Below, one piece after another: positions 1-6,697 of a stretch of DNA of 7,020 nt. The translations under genes were made by a program, and so were the position numbers. This DNA comes from Actinomycetes bacterium (lineage in GTDB: Bacteria; Actinomycetota; Actinomycetes; Actinomycetales; Microbacteriaceae), in contig JAJYSF010000045.1 in assembly GCA_021793715.1 (NCBI GenBank), positions 1-7,020 on the forward strand, given 5' to 3'. The first letter of the stretch is position 1; each line of letters opens with the position of its first letter. The notes under the pieces were generated by a model, which worked only from the letters and a program-made list of their open reading frames with translations, ran no database searches and was not told the DNA's origin.

Positions 1-634
1 CCTCCCACGCACCGATCGACACGATGGCGAGGTCGAGGGCGTCGGCCGCGGCGAGGGCCCCGCTGATCTCGGGCAGCGCGCGCAGGTCATCCGCCGTCTC
101 GGACGCGGTGACGAGCAGCGGCGCATAGAGGCGCGTGACATGCACGGCCGGATCCTGCCCCAGCCGAGTGAACGTCTCCTGTCGCGGTGGCTCATCGCCG
201 AGCTGCAATGCACCCGCGAGCTGCACGACGGTGCTGCGCGGCAGCGTCGGGACGAAATCGGCGGCGGCATCGAGGGTGCGCGACCACGAGATGCCGATTC
301 GCTGGCCGGGTTGGGCCTGTGCGTCGACGAACCGGAGCGCGGCGCGGCCCATGGTGGTGGCGACGTCGCGCGAGGTCTCGTCCACGACGATGACCGAGCG
401 GACGCCGAGGCGCGTCGTGATCTCGGCGGCCCGGTCGTCATCCGTCGTCTCGCCCGACTCGATCGTGATCGTGACGACGCCGGCGTCGTGCGCCTCGTCG
501 AGCATGCGCGCGACCTGGAAGCGGCTCAGCCCGAACTCGTTCGCGATCTGCACCTTCGAGAGACGGTCGACGTAGTAGGCGCGCGCGAGCTGCACGAGCA
601 GGCGACGGTGTCGTGCGGACGTACTCGCGGTCAT
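1..634 (-). CDS. SorC/DeoR-family sugar-binding transcriptional regulator (partial, C-terminus beyond left edge)
   Basis: The frame read leftward from ATG 634-632 stays open to base 1, giving 211 residues of a protein that is usually about 310-320 long; the rest lies outside the window. Residues 26-45 (SKVQIANEFGLSRFQVARML) form the N-terminal helix-turn-helix typical of SorC regulators. From about residue 60 the sequence follows the SorC effector-binding domain, including GISWSRTL, the family's usual GISWG-type segment. An AAGG at 642-645 sits 7 nt before the ATG and supports this start. SorC proteins bind sugar phosphates or related effectors and control adjacent sugar or polyol operons. 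The divergent polyol transport operon with shared repeated sites fits that role. Whether it represses or activates, and the exact inducer, cannot be read from the sequence. Confidence 0.88.
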   Translation of the reverse strand, partial: MTASTSARHRRLLVQLARAYYVDRLSKVQIANEFGLSRFQVARMLDEAHDAGVVTITIESGETTDDDRAAEITTRLGVRSVIVVDETSRDVATTMGRAALRFVDAQAQPGQRIGISWSRTLDAAADFVPTLPRSTVVQLAGALQLGDEPPRQETFTRLGQDPAVHVTRLYAPLLVTASETADDLRALPEISGALAAADALDLAIVSIGAWE

Positions 635-686
635 GAACCTGCCTTCGCGCCGGGTGGTTCCCACCGACGAGCGGCGGGCTGCTCAG

Positions 687-716
687 ATGATACCCCTTGC
701 GCACATGAGCAGTCCA
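687..716 (-). promoter_or_regulatory. Putative promoter of the SorC-type regulator
   Basis: On the minus strand TGGACT (716-711; 4 of 6 to TTGACA) and TATCAT (692-687; 5 of 6 to TATAAT) are separated by 18 nt. They lie about 50 nt before the regulator's ATG, which would give a leader of roughly 45 nt. The spacer contains the operator-like site at 698-711, so binding there would block this promoter, consistent with autoregulation. The match is by eye only. Confidence 0.4.
698..711 (-). promoter_or_regulatory. Operator-like site 1 (TGCGCACATGAGCA)
   Basis: This 14-mer matches the reverse complement of 744-757 at 12 of 14 positions. Its core CACATGAGC (702-710) recurs exactly at 730-738. It lies in the spacer of the putative regulator promoter. 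A further related half-site, TGCTCAGATGA, is at 680-690. I infer that the neighbouring SorC protein binds here. Confidence 0.45.
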
Positions 717-725
717 TGCCACGAT

Positions 726-739
726 GTCTCACATGAGCG
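726..739. promoter_or_regulatory. Operator-like half-site 2 (contains CACATGAGC)
   Basis: CACATGAGC at 730-738 repeats the core of site 1 exactly, 28 nt downstream. With the inverted copy at 744-757 it forms ACATGAGC-(6 nt)-GCTCATATGT. The outer part of the 14-mer (GTCT) departs from the other copies, so it may be a weaker site or one half of a larger palindrome with 744-757. Confidence 0.35.
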
Positions 740-743
740 TCCC

Positions 744-757
744 TGCTCATATGTGCA
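744..757 (+). promoter_or_regulatory. Operator-like palindrome (TGCTCATATGTGCA)
   Basis: The 14-mer is its own inverted repeat except for one base pair (TGCWCATATGWGCA pattern). Palindromes beginning TGnnCA and ending TGnnCA are typical of SorC/DeoR-type operators. It lies 77 nt before the binding-protein ATG and is the most symmetrical of the sites, so it is the best candidate for primary regulator binding. Confidence 0.5.
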
Positions 758-833
758 TCAAACACTCGAATCACTTGATGACGGCAGCGAAGCCGAGCTT
801 CGCATAGACCCTCACAGACGAGGAGCTCAGGAC

Positions 834-2180
834 ATGAATCGCAGCAGGACAACTCGCACCGCGTTCGTCGCGGCCGTTGCCACGGGTGCGCTCGCGCTGA
901 CGGCGTGCGCCGGCGCCGGCGGTGGCGGGGGCGGCGGAGGAGGAGGTGACGAGGTCAACGTGCTGATGGTGAACAACCCGCAGATGGAGGACCTGCAGCG
1001 TCTCACCGCCGACCACTTCACGGCCGACACGGGCATCACCGTGAACTACACGATTCTGCCCGAGAACGAGGTGCGCGCTCGGATCGGACAGGAGTTCTCA
1101 TCGCAGGCCGGGCAGTACGACGTCGCGTCGCTGTCCAACTACGAGATCCCCACCTACGCGGGCAACGGCTGGCTCAGCCCCATCACCCCCGAGGAGGACT
1201 TCAACCAGGACGATATCCTCACGCCGATGGCCGAATCGCTGACGGTCGACGGCGAGATCTACGGCCAGCCGTTCTACGGCGAGGGTTCGTTTCTCATGTA
1301 CCGCACCGATGTGTTCGACGAGGCGGGTCTGACGATGCCCGAGAACCCGACCTGGGAGGAGGTCGCACAGCTCGCGGCCGAGATCGACGGGGCCGAATCC
1401 GGCATGAGCGGCATCTGCCTGCGCGGCCTGCCCGGATGGGGCCAGATGTTCGCCCCGCTGACGACCGTCGTGAACACCTTCGGCGGCACCTGGTTCGACG
1501 AGGACTGGAACGCGCAGGTCGATGCACCCGAGTTCACCGAGGCGGTGCAGTTCTACGTCGACCTCGTCCGTGACTACGGTCCCTCGGGGTCGGCGCAGGC
1601 CGGCTACACCGAGTGCCTCACGAACCTCCAGCAGGGCAACGTCGCGATGTGGTACGACTCCACGGCCGCAACGGGCACGCTCGAGGCTGAGGACTCGCCG
1701 GTGAGAGGCAACATCGGGTACGTCGCCGCGCCGGTCGTCGAGACCGAATCGAGCTCGTGGCTGTACACGTGGGCGTGGGGGATCCAGGCCGCCGGTGACA
1801 ACCAGGACGCCGCGCAGCAGTTCGTCGCGTGGGCATCGTCGCAGGACTACGAGGAACTCGTCGCGGAAGAGTACGGCTGGGCGCGCGTGCCCGCCGGCAA
1901 GCGCGCCTCGACGTATGAGAACCCGGAGTACCAGGAGGCCGCGGCGCCGTTCTACCAGCAGACCGTCGACGCGATCGAGTCGGCGGATCCGGTGAACCCG
2001 GGCCTGCAGGCGCGACCGGCGCTCGGTGTGCAGTTCGTCGCGATTCCCGAGTTCGCGGATCTCGCCACGGGCATCTCCGAGGACATCAGCTCCGCGATCG
2101 CGGGACAGATGAGCGTCGAGGACGCTCTGGCGCGCGGGCAAGCCGACGCGGAGTCAGTCGGCGAGTCGTACCAGGAATGA
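834..2180 (+). CDS. ABC transporter polyol/sugar-binding lipoprotein
   Basis: A 448-residue extracytoplasmic solute-binding protein of the bacterial family-1 (SmoE/MalE-like) type. A signal peptide with basic residues at 3-8 and a hydrophobic core at 10-22 ends in the lipobox LTAC, so Cys25 is the likely lipidated residue anchoring it outside the membrane. Ten consecutive glycines (29-38) form a flexible tether. The segment YGQPFYGEGSFLMYRTDVF (143-161) and the region GICLRGLPGWG (193-203) are typical of polyol/maltose-type binding proteins. The only cysteines in the mature domain, Cys195 and Cys261, could form a disulfide. The start is set by GAGGAG at 820-825, 8 nt upstream, and by the signal peptide; the frame is open further upstream but that part looks non-coding. 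It is first in the operon and delivers substrate to the two permeases that follow. A linear polyol is inferred from the downstream dehydrogenase. Confidence 0.92.
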   Translation: MNRSRTTRTAFVAAVATGALALTACAGAGGGGGGGGGGDEVNVLMVNNPQMEDLQRLTADHFTADTGITVNYTILPENEVRARIGQEFSSQAGQYDVASLSNYEIPTYAGNGWLSPITPEEDFNQDDILTPMAESLTVDGEIYGQPFYGEGSFLMYRTDVFDEAGLTMPENPTWEEVAQLAAEIDGAESGMSGICLRGLPGWGQMFAPLTTVVNTFGGTWFDEDWNAQVDAPEFTEAVQFYVDLVRDYGPSGSAQAGYTECLTNLQQGNVAMWYDSTAATGTLEAEDSPVRGNIGYVAAPVVETESSSWLYTWAWGIQAAGDNQDAAQQFVAWASSQDYEELVAEEYGWARVPAGKRASTYENPEYQEAAAPFYQQTVDAIESADPVNPGLQARPALGVQFVAIPEFADLATGISEDISSAIAGQMSVEDALARGQADAESVGESYQE

Positions 2181-2208
2181 CCGGGCACCCCCACAACCGG
2201 AGACTGTG

Positions 2209-3150
2209 ATGTCCGCGACATCGATCGCCCCCGCCACGGACACGCGTGCCGTGATCCAGGCGCCTGCCGGGTCCGGCGGTGAGAACCGCTGGGCCCGCAG
2301 GGCGCCCCTGCTCCCGGCACTGCTGTTCGTGATCCTCGTCACCCAGATCCCGTTCGCGATCACGATCGTGATCTCGTTCATGAACTGGAACGCGGCGTAT
2401 CCGAACGACATCTCGTTCGGCACGCTCGACAACTACCGCACGGTGTTCACGGATCCCGGGATCCTGCGCGCCGTCGGGGTCACCGTCGCGCTGACCGTCG
2501 GTGTCGTGGTCGTCTCAGCGGTGCTCGGACTGCTGATCGCGCTGCTGCTCGACCGGAAGTTCGTCGGCCGCGGCATCGTCCGTACCCTGATGATCACGCC
2601 GTTCCTCATCGTGCCGGTGGCTGCCGCGCTCATCTTCAAGCACGCGATCTTCAACCCCAACTACGGCCTGTTGAACGGTATGCTCACGACGCTCTTCGGC
2701 GAGAGCGCACCGCAGCTCGACGTGATGACCGATGCTCCGCTGCTGGCAATCGGCGCGGTGCTCGTGTGGCAGTGGACGCCGTTCATGATGCTGATCATGC
2801 TCGCGGGCCTGCAGTCACGCCCCCTCGACGTGTACGAGGCCGTGATGATGGACGGCGCCACCCCGTGGCAGGCGTTCCGCTACGTGACGCTGCCGCACCT
2901 GCGCCGCTACATCGAGCTGGCCGCGCTGCTGGGAACGATCTACATCGTGCAGAATTTCGACACGGTGTTCACGATGACCTCGGGCGGGCTGGGCACGGCG
3001 AACCTCCCGTACGTGATCTACCAGAAGTTCTTCGTCGCCCAGGATTACGGCGTCTCGTCTGCCGTCGGCGTCGTTGTCGTCGTCGGATCGCTCGTCGTGG
3101 CCACGGTCGCGCTGCGCACGGCGTCGAGCCTGCTCAAGGAGGAGAACTGA
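2209..3150 (+). CDS. ABC transporter permease 1 (SmoF/MalF-type, polyol/sugar uptake)
   Basis: A 313-residue inner-membrane permease of the binding-protein-dependent sugar class. After a cytoplasmic tail of about 30 residues, the first hydrophobic segment spans roughly 34-57. Further membrane segments follow near 90-112, 125-145, 182-203 and 235-255, with a last one near 282-302. The EAA loop that docks the ATPase starts at Glu210 (EAVMMDGATPWQAFRYVTLP), with the conserved Gly at 216. ATG 2209 is preferred over the adjacent GTG 2206 because GGAG at 2199-2202 then sits 6 nt upstream instead of 3. The gene begins 28 nt after the binding-protein stop and its stop overlaps the next start by one base, so it is co-transcribed. 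It should pair with permease 2 as a heterodimer. Confidence 0.93.
   Translation: MSATSIAPATDTRAVIQAPAGSGGENRWARRAPLLPALLFVILVTQIPFAITIVISFMNWNAAYPNDISFGTLDNYRTVFTDPGILRAVGVTVALTVGVVVVSAVLGLLIALLLDRKFVGRGIVRTLMITPFLIVPVAAALIFKHAIFNPNYGLLNGMLTTLFGESAPQLDVMTDAPLLAIGAVLVWQWTPFMMLIMLAGLQSRPLDVYEAVMMDGATPWQAFRYVTLPHLRRYIELAALLGTIYIVQNFDTVFTMTSGGLGTANLPYVIYQKFFVAQDYGVSSAVGVVVVVGSLVVATVALRTASSLLKEEN
3136..3142 (+). promoter_or_regulatory. Strong ribosome binding site for permease 2
   Basis: AAGGAGG lies inside the end of permease 1, 7 nt before ATG 3150, and fixes the start of permease 2 at the TGATG junction. The near-perfect anti-16S match suggests efficient initiation or re-initiation that balances the two permease subunits. 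Confidence 0.75.
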
Positions 3151-4046
3151 TGGCCACCCTCACCGCGCCCGCCGCGGCCCCGACACCCGCCACGTCGAGC
3201 GCGGCGCCACGACGGCGAAAGCGCGGCAGCGCGACGAACGTCGTGCTCGGCGTCGTCGCCTGGCTCGTCGGACTGATCTTCGTGGCGCCGATCCTTTGGA
3301 TGATCCTCACCGGTCTGCACTCCGAAGTTGACGCGGCGACGAATCCGCCGAGCTTCCTCGCTCCGCTCACGTTCGAGTCGTTCACCGACTTCTTCGGCGC
3401 GAGTGGCGGCCTGGATCCGTGGCCGTTCCTCATCAACTCCGCGGTCGCCGCACTCGTGTCGACGCTCATCGTGCTCATCCTGTCGACATCGGCGGCGTAC
3501 GCGCTCGCCGTGAGGAAGATCGACCGCTGGAGTGACGTGATGTTCTTCCTGCTATCGACGAAGATGCTCCCGATGGTCGCGGGCCTCCTGCCGGTCTACA
3601 TCGTCGCCCGCATGCTCGGGATCCTCGACACGTGGCTGCTGCTGATCATCATCTACTCGGCCATGAACATGCCGATCGCGGTGTGGATGATGCGGTCGTT
3701 CCTGGCCGAGGTGCCGGTCGCGATCCTCGAGGCCGCGGAGATCGACGGCGCACGGCTGCCGCGCATCTTCGTGCAGATTCTGTTGCCGCTCACGGCCCCC
3801 GGCCTCGCGGCGACCGCTCTCATCTGCGTCATCTTCAGCTGGAACGAGCTGCTGTTCGCTTCGGTGCTCACCTCGACGTCGGCGGCGACGTCGCCGGTCT
3901 TCCTCACCAGTTTCGTCACCTCGCAGGGACTGTTCCTGTCGCAGGTGTGCGCGGCGTCGCTCGTGATCTCGGTTCCCGTGCTGGTGGCCGGAATCGCGGC
4001 GCAGGACAAGCTCGTGCAGGGCCTCTCGATGGGTGCCGTGAAATGA
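3150..4046 (+). CDS. ABC transporter permease 2 (SmoG/MalG-type, polyol/sugar uptake)
   Basis: A 298-residue inner-membrane permease, the MalG-class partner of the preceding gene. A Pro/Ala-rich, basic N-terminal tail (to about residue 30) precedes the first membrane segment near 31-52 (VLGVVAWLVGLIFVAPILWM). The large periplasmic loop, then segments near 94-115, 130-150, 160-180, 220-240 and 262-285, follow the family layout. The EAA loop begins at Glu194 (EAAEIDGARLPRIFVQILLP), with Gly200 at the conserved place, and should contact the ATPase. The start is fixed by AAGGAGG 7 nt upstream and the one-base stop/start overlap. No ATP-binding subunit follows; the next gene is the polyol dehydrogenase 26 nt downstream. 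Confidence 0.93.
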   Translation: MATLTAPAAAPTPATSSAAPRRRKRGSATNVVLGVVAWLVGLIFVAPILWMILTGLHSEVDAATNPPSFLAPLTFESFTDFFGASGGLDPWPFLINSAVAALVSTLIVLILSTSAAYALAVRKIDRWSDVMFFLLSTKMLPMVAGLLPVYIVARMLGILDTWLLLIIIYSAMNMPIAVWMMRSFLAEVPVAILEAAEIDGARLPRIFVQILLPLTAPGLAATALICVIFSWNELLFASVLTSTSAATSPVFLTSFVTSQGLFLSQVCAASLVISVPVLVAGIAAQDKLVQGLSMGAVK

Positions 4047-4059
4047 TCGATCCGTCTCG

Positions 4060-4064
4060 AGGAG
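4060..4064 (+). promoter_or_regulatory. Ribosome binding site deciding the dehydrogenase start
   Basis: AGGAG lies 8 nt before ATG 4073. An in-frame ATG at 4043, overlapping the permease stop as ATGA, would add 10 residues (MIDPSRGEES) but lacks a good site upstream. Start 4073 is therefore preferred. Confidence 0.65.
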
Positions 4065-4072
4065 AAGAGAGC

Positions 4073-5593
4073 ATGTCGTCCGACCGACCCCACCCACTCC
4101 TACAGCCGTCCGACGCCAGCCTGCCGGCGCTCGCGGAACGGGGCGTCGCGGTGCCGCAGTACGATCGAGCCGCTGTCCGCCCCGGCATCGTGCACTTCGG
4201 CGTCGGCGGGTTCCATCGCGCGCACATGGCGATGGTGCTCGACGACCTTCATGCGGAAGGCCTCGCGACGGACTGGGGCATCGTCGGCGCCGGACTCCTG
4301 CCGGGAGACACGCGGATGCGCGACGCGCTCGCCGCGCAGGACCACCTCTACTCCCTCGTCATCAAACACCCGGACGGCACGCGCGAGAGTCGTGTCATCG
4401 GATCGATCATCGACTATCGCTACGGGCCGGACGACCCCGAGGCGCTTCTCGCGCTCATGGCGGATCCGACGATCCGCATCGTCTCGCTGACCGTCACCGA
4501 AGGCGGATACAACGTCAACCCCGTCACGGGCGAGTTCGTCACGGAGGAGGAGGCGATCGTCCGCGACGTCGCCGCGCTCCGCGAGGGCCGCCCGCCGGCA
4601 TCTGTCTTCGGTTACGTCGTCGAGGCGCTCCGGAGACGGCGCGCCGCCGGCACGACGCCGTTCACTCTGCAGTCGTGCGACAACATCGCGGGCAATGGGC
4701 ATGTCGCGAAGAAGATGTTCTGCGCGTTCGCCGAGCTCGTCGACGCCGACCTGGCCGCATGGATCGCGTCGGAGGTGGCGTTCCCGAACGCCATGGTCGA
4801 CCGGATCACGCCCGTCACGACCGATGCCGACCGCGCCGAGCTGCGCGATCGCGTCGGCATTGATGACGCCTGGCCGGTGGTCGCCGAGCCGTTCTTCCAA
4901 TGGGTTGTCGAGGATGACTTCGTCGACGGGCGGCCGCCGTATGAGCGGGCTGGCGTGCAGGTCGTCGACGATGTCGTCCCTTACGAGCATATGAAGCTCC
5001 GCCTCCTCAACGTCTCGCATCAGGGCCTGGCGTACTTCGGGATCCTCGCCGGCTATACCTACGCGCACGAAGCGATGGCGGATCCGGACATCGCGACGTA
5101 TCTGCGTCGCTACATGGACGAAGAGGGCACGCCCAGCCTCGCGCCCGTGCCGGGAATCGACCTCGACGACTACAAGGACACGCTCATCGAACGGTTCGCG
5201 AATCCGGAGATCCGCGACACCCTCGCGCGGCTGGGCGCGGAGTCGTCAGACCGGATCCCGAAATGGCTCGTGCCGGTGATCCAGGACAACCTCGCCTCGG
5301 GCGCACCGGTCGAGGTCTCCGCGGCGATCTGCGCATCCTGGGCACGCTATGACGAGGGCGTTGATGAAGCGGGCGCGCCGATCACAGTCGTGGATCGCTA
5401 CGCCGACGACCTCATGGCGGCCGCGGCGCGCCAGCGCGAGGATCCGCTCGCGTTCGTCAGGAACGAGCAGTTCTTCGGCGACCTCGCCGCTCGCGAGGAG
5501 TTCACCCGTCCCTATCTCGCCGCACTCGCCTCGCTCCATGAGCGCGGTGCGAAGGAGACGGTCCGCCGTCTGGCCACGCGCGAGGCGTTGTAG
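4073..5593 (+). CDS. Mannitol 2-dehydrogenase family polyol dehydrogenase (NAD(P)-dependent, long-chain)
   Basis: A 506-residue cytoplasmic enzyme of the polyol-specific long-chain dehydrogenase family, which includes mannitol 2-dehydrogenase, arabinitol 4-dehydrogenase and fructuronate reductase. These oxidise a secondary hydroxyl of a linear polyol to a ketose with NAD(P)+, for example mannitol to fructose. The nucleotide-binding segment GVGGFHRAHMA is at 43-53, followed by TEGGYN at 142-147 and SCDNIAGNG at 201-209. The family's catalytic signature K-x4-N-x2-H is intact as Lys308, Asn313 and His316, matching Lys295/Asn300/His303 of the Pseudomonas fluorescens enzyme. Length is about normal (around 490) with a slightly long N-terminus. 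As last gene of the operon it should act on the imported polyol. The hydride acceptor and exact substrate cannot be fixed by eye; mannitol is most likely, with arabinitol or sorbitol possible. Confidence 0.93.
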   Translation: MSSDRPHPLLQPSDASLPALAERGVAVPQYDRAAVRPGIVHFGVGGFHRAHMAMVLDDLHAEGLATDWGIVGAGLLPGDTRMRDALAAQDHLYSLVIKHPDGTRESRVIGSIIDYRYGPDDPEALLALMADPTIRIVSLTVTEGGYNVNPVTGEFVTEEEAIVRDVAALREGRPPASVFGYVVEALRRRRAAGTTPFTLQSCDNIAGNGHVAKKMFCAFAELVDADLAAWIASEVAFPNAMVDRITPVTTDADRAELRDRVGIDDAWPVVAEPFFQWVVEDDFVDGRPPYERAGVQVVDDVVPYEHMKLRLLNVSHQGLAYFGILAGYTYAHEAMADPDIATYLRRYMDEEGTPSLAPVPGIDLDDYKDTLIERFANPEIRDTLARLGAESSDRIPKWLVPVIQDNLASGAPVEVSAAICASWARYDEGVDEAGAPITVVDRYADDLMAAAARQREDPLAFVRNEQFFGDLAAREEFTRPYLAALASLHERGAKETVRRLATREAL

Positions 5594-5620
5594 CGCGCGG
5601 TGGCGAGCGGCGGTTCGTCG

Positions 5621-5693
5621 GCTATCTCGAAATTCGCCGAGCATCGCGAAATTTCTGCGGTCTCGCGGCATTCTCGGCGGATTTCGAGATGGT
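5621..5693. terminator. Long stem-loop between convergent genes (probable bidirectional terminator or extragenic palindrome)
   Basis: ATCTCGAAATTCGCCGAG (5624-5641) pairs with CTCGGCGGATTTCGAGAT (5673-5690) at 17 of 18 positions. Three more pairs, two of them G-U in RNA, extend the stem to 5621/5693. The 31-nt loop has its own small hairpin, CGCGA (5645-5649) with TCGCG (5663-5667). It starts 28 nt after the dehydrogenase stop and lies about 40 nt past the end of the convergent ATPase gene. No T-tract follows on either strand, so it is not a classical intrinsic terminator; a repetitive extragenic palindrome is the alternative. Confidence 0.5.
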
Positions 5694-5731
5694 CAGCAAG
5701 GTGTGCGCGCGTGGTCGTTGAGCGGGCCTCG

Positions 5732-6697
5732 CTACGCGAGCACCCCCGCGAGCCGTTCGACGGCGGGGAGGCCGACGAGCTCGTCGATGAGGGGGACCCG
5801 CGTGATCGGAGCGCCGAGGTCGAGGTTCGCCAGCAAGGCCTCCTCGCGTTCGCGTCGCACCGGCATGAGCTCGGCAGGGGAGAGCCGGTTGGCCACGACG
5901 CCCATGAGCGTTACGCCCAGTGACTCGAGTTGAGACGCGACCTCGCGGCTCTCGGCGATCGGCATCGGCTCGGCGACGGTGACGATCACGAAGCCCGTGC
6001 GACCCGGATCCGCCAGTGTGTCGCGCATGAGCGAGAAGCGCGCGCGGCGGCGCAGGAGCATGCGTCGCAGCTCCGCGTCGCGATCGGAGGTGTCCTTCGT
6101 GCCGCCGAGGGCACCGTAGGCAACGGAGAAGCGCTCCGAGCGATCGCGGTTCGCGAGCAGCTTCTCGGTCCAGTCGGTCATGGACTCCGGCATCGACAGC
6201 AGGTGCAGGGTGTGGCCTGAGGGCGCGGTGTCGAAGACCACGAGGTCGTAGCGGTCGAGGCCGGTCTCCAGCGCCTCGGCGACCCGCTCCAGCACGGCGG
6301 CCTCGTGGGTGCCCGGCGCATTCCGGGCCGATTCCAGATGGTCGCGTGCCGCGCGGTGCAGCCGGTCGGGAAGCATCCGGATCATGGTCGCGGACACGGC
6401 CGCCAGGTGCGCGTCGACCGTGCGGTCCGGGTCGATCTCAACGCCATCGACGCGGCCAGGTGTGCTCGCGTTGTCCTGCCCATCCGCGTTCGCCTGCCAC
6501 AGCGTCACGATGTCGTCACCGACAGCTCGCTCCCAGAGGTGGCCGAGGTTGTGCGCGGGGTCTGTCGACACGACGAGCACGCGGGCGCCCTGTTGCGCGC
6601 GGGCGAGGGCGAGCGCAGAGGCGAGCGACGTCTTTCCGACGCCGCCCTTGCCTCCCACGAAGATCGCGTGCCGCGTCGCGGCGTCCGTCAGCAGCAC
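5732..6697 (-). CDS. ArsA/Get3-family ATPase (single-domain, cysteine-free)
   Basis: A 321-residue cytoplasmic P-loop ATPase. The deviant Walker A GGKGGVGKTS is at 15-24, with the intermonomer lysine Lys17 that marks dimerising MinD/Get3/ArsA proteins. Switch I STDPAHNL is at 44-51 and switch II DTAPSGHT at 156-163, as in Get3 and ArsA; VVANR near the C-terminus resembles the adenine-contacting segment. It has one ATPase domain, so it should work as a homodimer. It has no cysteine at all, so it lacks both ArsA's arsenite-binding thiols and Get3's CxxC zinc clamp. Arsenic efflux is therefore unlikely, and its client is unknown. It starts at GTG 6697, with only a weak GGA upstream, inside the last 10 bases of the preceding CC-ending gene. 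Translational coupling is therefore likely. Confidence 0.9.
   Translation of the reverse strand: MLLTDAATRHAIFVGGKGGVGKTSLASALALARAQQGARVLVVSTDPAHNLGHLWERAVGDDIVTLWQANADGQDNASTPGRVDGVEIDPDRTVDAHLAAVSATMIRMLPDRLHRAARDHLESARNAPGTHEAAVLERVAEALETGLDRYDLVVFDTAPSGHTLHLLSMPESMTDWTEKLLANRDRSERFSVAYGALGGTKDTSDRDAELRRMLLRRRARFSLMRDTLADPGRTGFVIVTVAEPMPIAESREVASQLESLGVTLMGVVANRLSPAELMPVRREREEALLANLDLGAPITRVPLIDELVGLPAVERLAGVLA

Noticed and set aside
140..736. Plus-strand frames of 198 and 146 residues
   Set aside because: They are antisense to the SorC regulator, which has a clear helix-turn-helix and stays open to the window edge.
775..808. Promoter for the rightward operon (TTGATG and CATAGA)
   Set aside because: The 22-nt spacer is too long and both hexamers are weak. 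The operon promoter must lie in 640-820 but I cannot place it with support.
633..833. N-terminal extension of the binding protein by 67 residues
   Set aside because: The frame happens to be open, but it would cover the control region and put 67 residues before an excellent signal peptide with its own GAGGAG site.
1098..2141. 347-residue open frame on the minus strand
   Set aside because: It lies wholly antisense to the binding-protein gene. Its Arg/Val/Gly-rich, motif-free product is what high-GC third-position bias produces on the opposite strand.
4100..5068. 322-residue open frame on the minus strand
   Set aside because: It is antisense to the dehydrogenase, whose motifs are intact in the plus frame; this product has low-complexity Arg/Asp/Val composition and no recognisable domain.
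5732..6697. Arsenic resistance function
   Set aside because: The protein is single-domain, contains no cysteine, and no arsB, arsC, arsD or arsR neighbour is visible.
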